This document shows, one piece after another, positions 24,078 to 26,235 of a DNA stretch of 26,235 nt. Below the pieces are notes generated by a model, which worked only from the letters and a program-made list of their open reading frames with translations, did not search any database and had not been told where the DNA came from. The stretch covers positions 1 to 26,235 of the forward strand of contig PLSG01000414.1 of the NCBI GenBank assembly GCA_003164155.1. The letters run 5' to 3'. The translations under genes and the position numbers were made by a program. Every line of letters begins with the position of its first letter. Within the stretch, counting starts at the first letter, position 1. Origin of the DNA: Parachlamydiaceae bacterium (GTDB lineage: Bacteria > Chlamydiota > Chlamydiia > Chlamydiales > Parachlamydiaceae).

Positions 24078-24119
24078 GGGAAAATGATGCGGTCATAAGG
24101 CCAAAAAATAGGGGTAAAG

Positions 24120-24460
24120 CTAACGCCATAATCTGTAAGAGTCGTTGTAAATGCGCATGAAGTTCTTGGCAGAGCAAGAGCCGTAACTGATCAGATCTTC
24201 CACTCTAACAACAACACAGTTAGTGGTCAATAATGCCCAACCCAGTTGAACCTTAGCACTATGATATCGTGGATGAATGCGTATGATGGGATTTGGATTG
24301 CTGCGATCAAAAAGATAGTCGCTTCATATTCATTCAATCTCATTAAAATAGCTTTGCCTATTTCCTCATCGTAAGCAACAACAATATGTAGCGCTTCACA
24401 CAGCTAAAATTTTGACGAGGCTACTAGCCAATAATCACTCGACTCAATAATTTCTCTATG
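24120..24460 (-). pseudogene. Decayed gene of unknown function
   Basis: The reverse strand encodes SSDYWLVASSKF, a stop, LCEALHIVVAYDEEIGKAIL, then after a frameshift near 24325 DRSNPNPIIRIHPRYHSAKV and WALLTTNCVVVRVEDLISYG, ending at a TAG at 24120-24122. The composition is protein-like across the breaks, which suggests a once intact gene of at least 110 codons. No family is recognised. The remaining stretch to 24478 contains nothing else I can support. Confidence 0.4.
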
Positions 24461-24487
24461 GAGAAAAATTAGTTATTTTGATATAAT
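24459..24487 (+). promoter_or_regulatory. Candidate promoter for the 217-residue gene
   Basis: A perfect TATAAT at 24482-24487 with a weak TGGAGA -35 seventeen bases upstream. It would give a leader of about 160 bases containing a 15-codon ORF (ATG near 24516, starting MYQSSRVS). Whether that upstream ORF is translated is unknown. Confidence 0.45.
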
Positions 24488-24650
24488 GAAGGTTAGCTAA
24501 TCTATTAAATTTTAAATATGTACCAGAGCTCTAGGGTATCGTTGGATTCATTCAGAAAGTTCTAACCGATATATGGAATCCTAAGGATGGGCATTGGAAA
24601 AATTATCAGGAAAGTGATACAAAATAAAGAAATAACGAGGTAGAAAAATC

Positions 24651-25304
24651 ATGAGTTCATCAGTGAGTTCAACTCCAATAGCTCGTCCAAGAACAGAAGA
24701 ATGCAAAGTGCCTGCTCCTTTAAAAAATAAGTTAGATCAAAGGATTACTTCATCAGTAAGTTCCGTAGTTATTCCAAAACTAGCAGAATCCAACACATCA
24801 CTAGTCCTCTCCGCAGCAGAACGGAAAGTAGCAGCATTTAAACAGATCTCATTTCAAGTTTTAAAAGAAACACTAGTAAAAGCTCTATTCGTGGGAGATC
24901 AATTGGCTACTCCAACTGTCTTAGCAAAACCAGGTTCACCACTTTATGGGAAAAAATATACGGAATATGTTCTTTATCTTGATGGGCCTTCCGCACCAGT
25001 TGATACTTCTGTCAAAAGTATTTTTCATTTACGCTTAGACTTGATGCTCAGCAAATATGCATTACCCAATCTTGAAGAGGAATTGACGAAACTTTCTGCC
25101 CAAAAACGTATGATTTTCAATTTTTTACTAGATGGGGTGATCAATAATCCGATAATGGGAAAACTCCCTTTTTACGACCTTGAATGTTTGAGTGAACCAA
25201 AAGACTCTAAAATTGTGCGTTCCATAGTCTTACGTTCTTTAAATTCAACGTTTCCTGTATTGACTAAGGTAGAAGGAACACTTAATCCAAACTTATGGAC
25301 TTAG
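24651..25304 (+). CDS. Hypothetical 217-residue protein with Ser/Thr-rich N-terminus
   Basis: The first ~60 residues are rich in Ser, Val and Pro without a membrane segment or Sec signal (MSSSVSSTPIARPR...). Residues about 65-217 look like a folded domain with helices around AAERKVAAFKQISFQVLKE and a Leu-rich segment. In chlamydiae such N-termini can be type III secretion signals, but that is a general property and not proof. A GAGG box lies about ten bases before the ATG at 24651. It ends before a hairpin shared with the convergent gene on the other strand. No family recognised. Confidence 0.6.
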   Translation: MSSSVSSTPIARPRTEECKVPAPLKNKLDQRITSSVSSVVIPKLAESNTSLVLSAAERKVAAFKQISFQVLKETLVKALFVGDQLATPTVLAKPGSPLYGKKYTEYVLYLDGPSAPVDTSVKSIFHLRLDLMLSKYALPNLEEELTKLSAQKRMIFNFLLDGVINNPIMGKLPFYDLECLSEPKDSKIVRSIVLRSLNSTFPVLTKVEGTLNPNLWT

Positions 25305-25315
25305 AACATATGATA

Positions 25316-25340
25316 TGGGGTGTTTTTAAAATACCCCTCT
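25316..25340. terminator. Terminator-like hairpin between convergent genes
   Basis: GGGGTGTTTT at 25317-25326 can pair with AAAATACCCC at 25328-25337 (one G-U pair; the loop opens a few pairs). A T-rich stretch follows on the forward strand. It lies between the stops of the convergent genes and could serve both, more plausibly the forward one. Confidence 0.55.
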
Positions 25341-26235
25341 TTATTGATTCAATTTTTTTTCATCTTGTTGTTTATTGTATGTTTTTTTATATGCAATACT
25401 TTCATCTTCTTTTTTTAGGTTGATCTTTTTATCTTCTTTAATTTTATCTTTACTCTCCTGCCTTCTTTCTTCAAGAATAACATTTAAAAGATGCATTCTC
25501 TCTAGAAATTTTTCATCAAGCCAATCTAATTCATTTACTTTTGGTATTGTATTTACGTTATTCACCTTTTTTCTTGAGTGACTTAACATTGTTTCAACAT
25601 GTTTAACGCTTTCTAGTTTATTTTTCTCAATCAATGAATGAGTGTTAACGTTCGATTTTTTTTCGTTTTTCACTAAAAAATCGGAAATTGCAGCTATTAA
25701 TAAGTTATGATGATGTGAACTTATAATAATAACTTTATAGCCTGAATTTTCTAACGAATCAATTTTCTCTTGTGTAGCAAATTTTTCTAAAATACGGGCG
25801 ACATAGTTTTCCTCATCAAGAATAGTTTCAATACTATCTAAATCAGATTTTGTACAGTGTAAAATATTTACGCTGTTTCCACCTGTGGTTTTAACAAATA
25901 AAAACTTATTTTTCGCTTCTAGACTTGAAATAAAATCTTCCATATCATTTTCTATTTCACGATGATTGCTAATTACTGCTCGTTTCTCACTGAGTTTTAT
26001 TTCTTTTGCGTTTCCAATCACTGGAGGTGATTTCGCAATACCGTTAGGATTCCTGTTATCCAAATTAGGTGAGGCCATTTCGAAGTCTGCACTTGCAGTT
26101 TCCTCTAATCCAGTCCTCGTTGCTTCAAGTAAATCAGCATATTCATCATTGCCATCACCGTTCAGACTAGGCAACGCCATTTCGGAGTCTGAGCTTGCAG
26201 TTTCCTCTGATCCAGCCCTCGCTGCTTCAAGTAAA
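25341..26235 (-). CDS. Repeat-containing protein of unknown function, 5' end beyond the right edge
   Basis: The frame is open from the right edge, so the start lies outside the window; an internal ATG at 26180 is inside a repeat and is probably not the start. About 298 residues are visible. The first ~68 consist of two 34-residue tandem units of the form LLEAARAGSEETASSDSEMA, then SLNGDGNDEYAD; the DNA period is 102 bases. The rest is charged, Lys/Glu/Asn-rich, with a globular stretch around NKFLFVKTTGGNSVNILHC and a Lys-rich coiled C-terminus. The region is visibly more AT-rich than the tra genes. Acidic Ser/Glu repeats suggest a surface-exposed or secreted protein, but no family is recognised. 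Confidence 0.65.
   Translation of the reverse strand, partial: LLEAARAGSEETASSDSEMALPSLNGDGNDEYADLLEATRTGLEETASADFEMASPNLDNRNPNGIAKSPPVIGNAKEIKLSEKRAVISNHREIENDMEDFISSLEAKNKFLFVKTTGGNSVNILHCTKSDLDSIETILDEENYVARILEKFATQEKIDSLENSGYKVIIISSHHHNLLIAAISDFLVKNEKKSNVNTHSLIEKNKLESVKHVETMLSHSRKKVNNVNTIPKVNELDWLDEKFLERMHLLNVILEERRQESKDKIKEDKKINLKKEDESIAYKKTYNKQQDEKKLNQ
26031..26235 (-). repeat. 102-bp tandem repeat encoding a 34-residue unit
   Basis: The block ending CTGCTTCAAGTAAA at the right edge recurs 102 bases to the left with a few substitutions. At protein level EETASSDSEMALPSLN pairs with EETASADFEMASPNLD. The array continues beyond the edge, so the copy number is unknown. Confidence 0.8.

Noticed and set aside
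23041..24502. The 11-mer TTAGCTAATCT found at 23042 and 24493, considered as att-site repeats
   Set aside because: Repeats of this length are expected by chance many times in a window this size, and no integrase or tRNA gene is adjacent.
1..26235. CRISPR arrays, tRNA or rRNA genes, insertion sequences
   Set aside because: Searched by eye on both strands; no regularly spaced short repeats, no cloverleaf with a TTCRA arm, and no transposase frame with terminal repeats was found.

Overview
The window is most likely part of a chromosomal genomic island in an amoeba-associated chlamydia of the Parachlamydiaceae/Protochlamydia type. The basis is a complete-looking F-type conjugation (tra) operon whose content resembles the island I recall being described in Protochlamydia amoebophila UWE25, together with flanks full of decayed mobile and defence genes. 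The taxon is an inference. No 16S rRNA or other phylogenetic marker lies in the window.

Layout, left to right. (1) Positions 1-1000 hold wreckage: a reverse-strand tyrosine recombinase remnant and the 3' end of a type I restriction gene hsdR with a frameshift. (2) 1021-2002 is a two-gene unit that looks like a Panacea-domain antitoxin followed by a small candidate toxin. (3) 2120-2684 holds two decayed copies of one unknown small gene, head to head. (4) 2819-3409 is an orphan gene with a predicted membrane anchor. (5) 3455-5106, reverse strand, is a modular stretch downstream of traD in which the 3' end of traD recurs two more times; each traD tail is followed by a different small membrane or lipoprotein gene. 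(6) 22982 down to 5133, reverse strand, is the tra operon in transcription order: traA, traL, traE, traK, traB, a DsbA-like gene, traV, traC, a TraF/TrhF-type S26 peptidase, traW, trbC, traU, traN, traF, traH, an unknown exported protein, traG, traD. Genes overlap or nearly touch, so they probably form one transcription unit. (7) 23055-23368 is the operon's leader region: a TTGACA promoter, a well-conserved TPP (thiamine pyrophosphate) riboswitch and a 54-codon ORF, all on the operon's strand. (8) 23670-24077, forward strand, encodes a protein with two ribbon-helix-helix-like units, the architecture of F TraY. (9) 24120-26235 holds a pseudogene, an orphan 217-aa gene, a terminator-like hairpin, and a 5'-truncated gene with 34-residue tandem repeats running off the right edge.

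Together the tra genes specify a pilin, the envelope-spanning channel (TraB/K/V), the inner-membrane parts (TraL/E/G), the ATPases (TraC, TraD), and the F-specific pilus assembly and mating-pair stabilisation proteins (TraW/U/F/H/N, TrbC). A DsbA-like oxidase probably supports folding of the Cys-rich TraN and TraU. No relaxase (TraI) and no recognisable oriT are in the window. The observations I consider most worth follow-up are the TPP riboswitch directly upstream of a conjugation operon, the threefold traD-tail modules, and the TraY-like regulator candidate.
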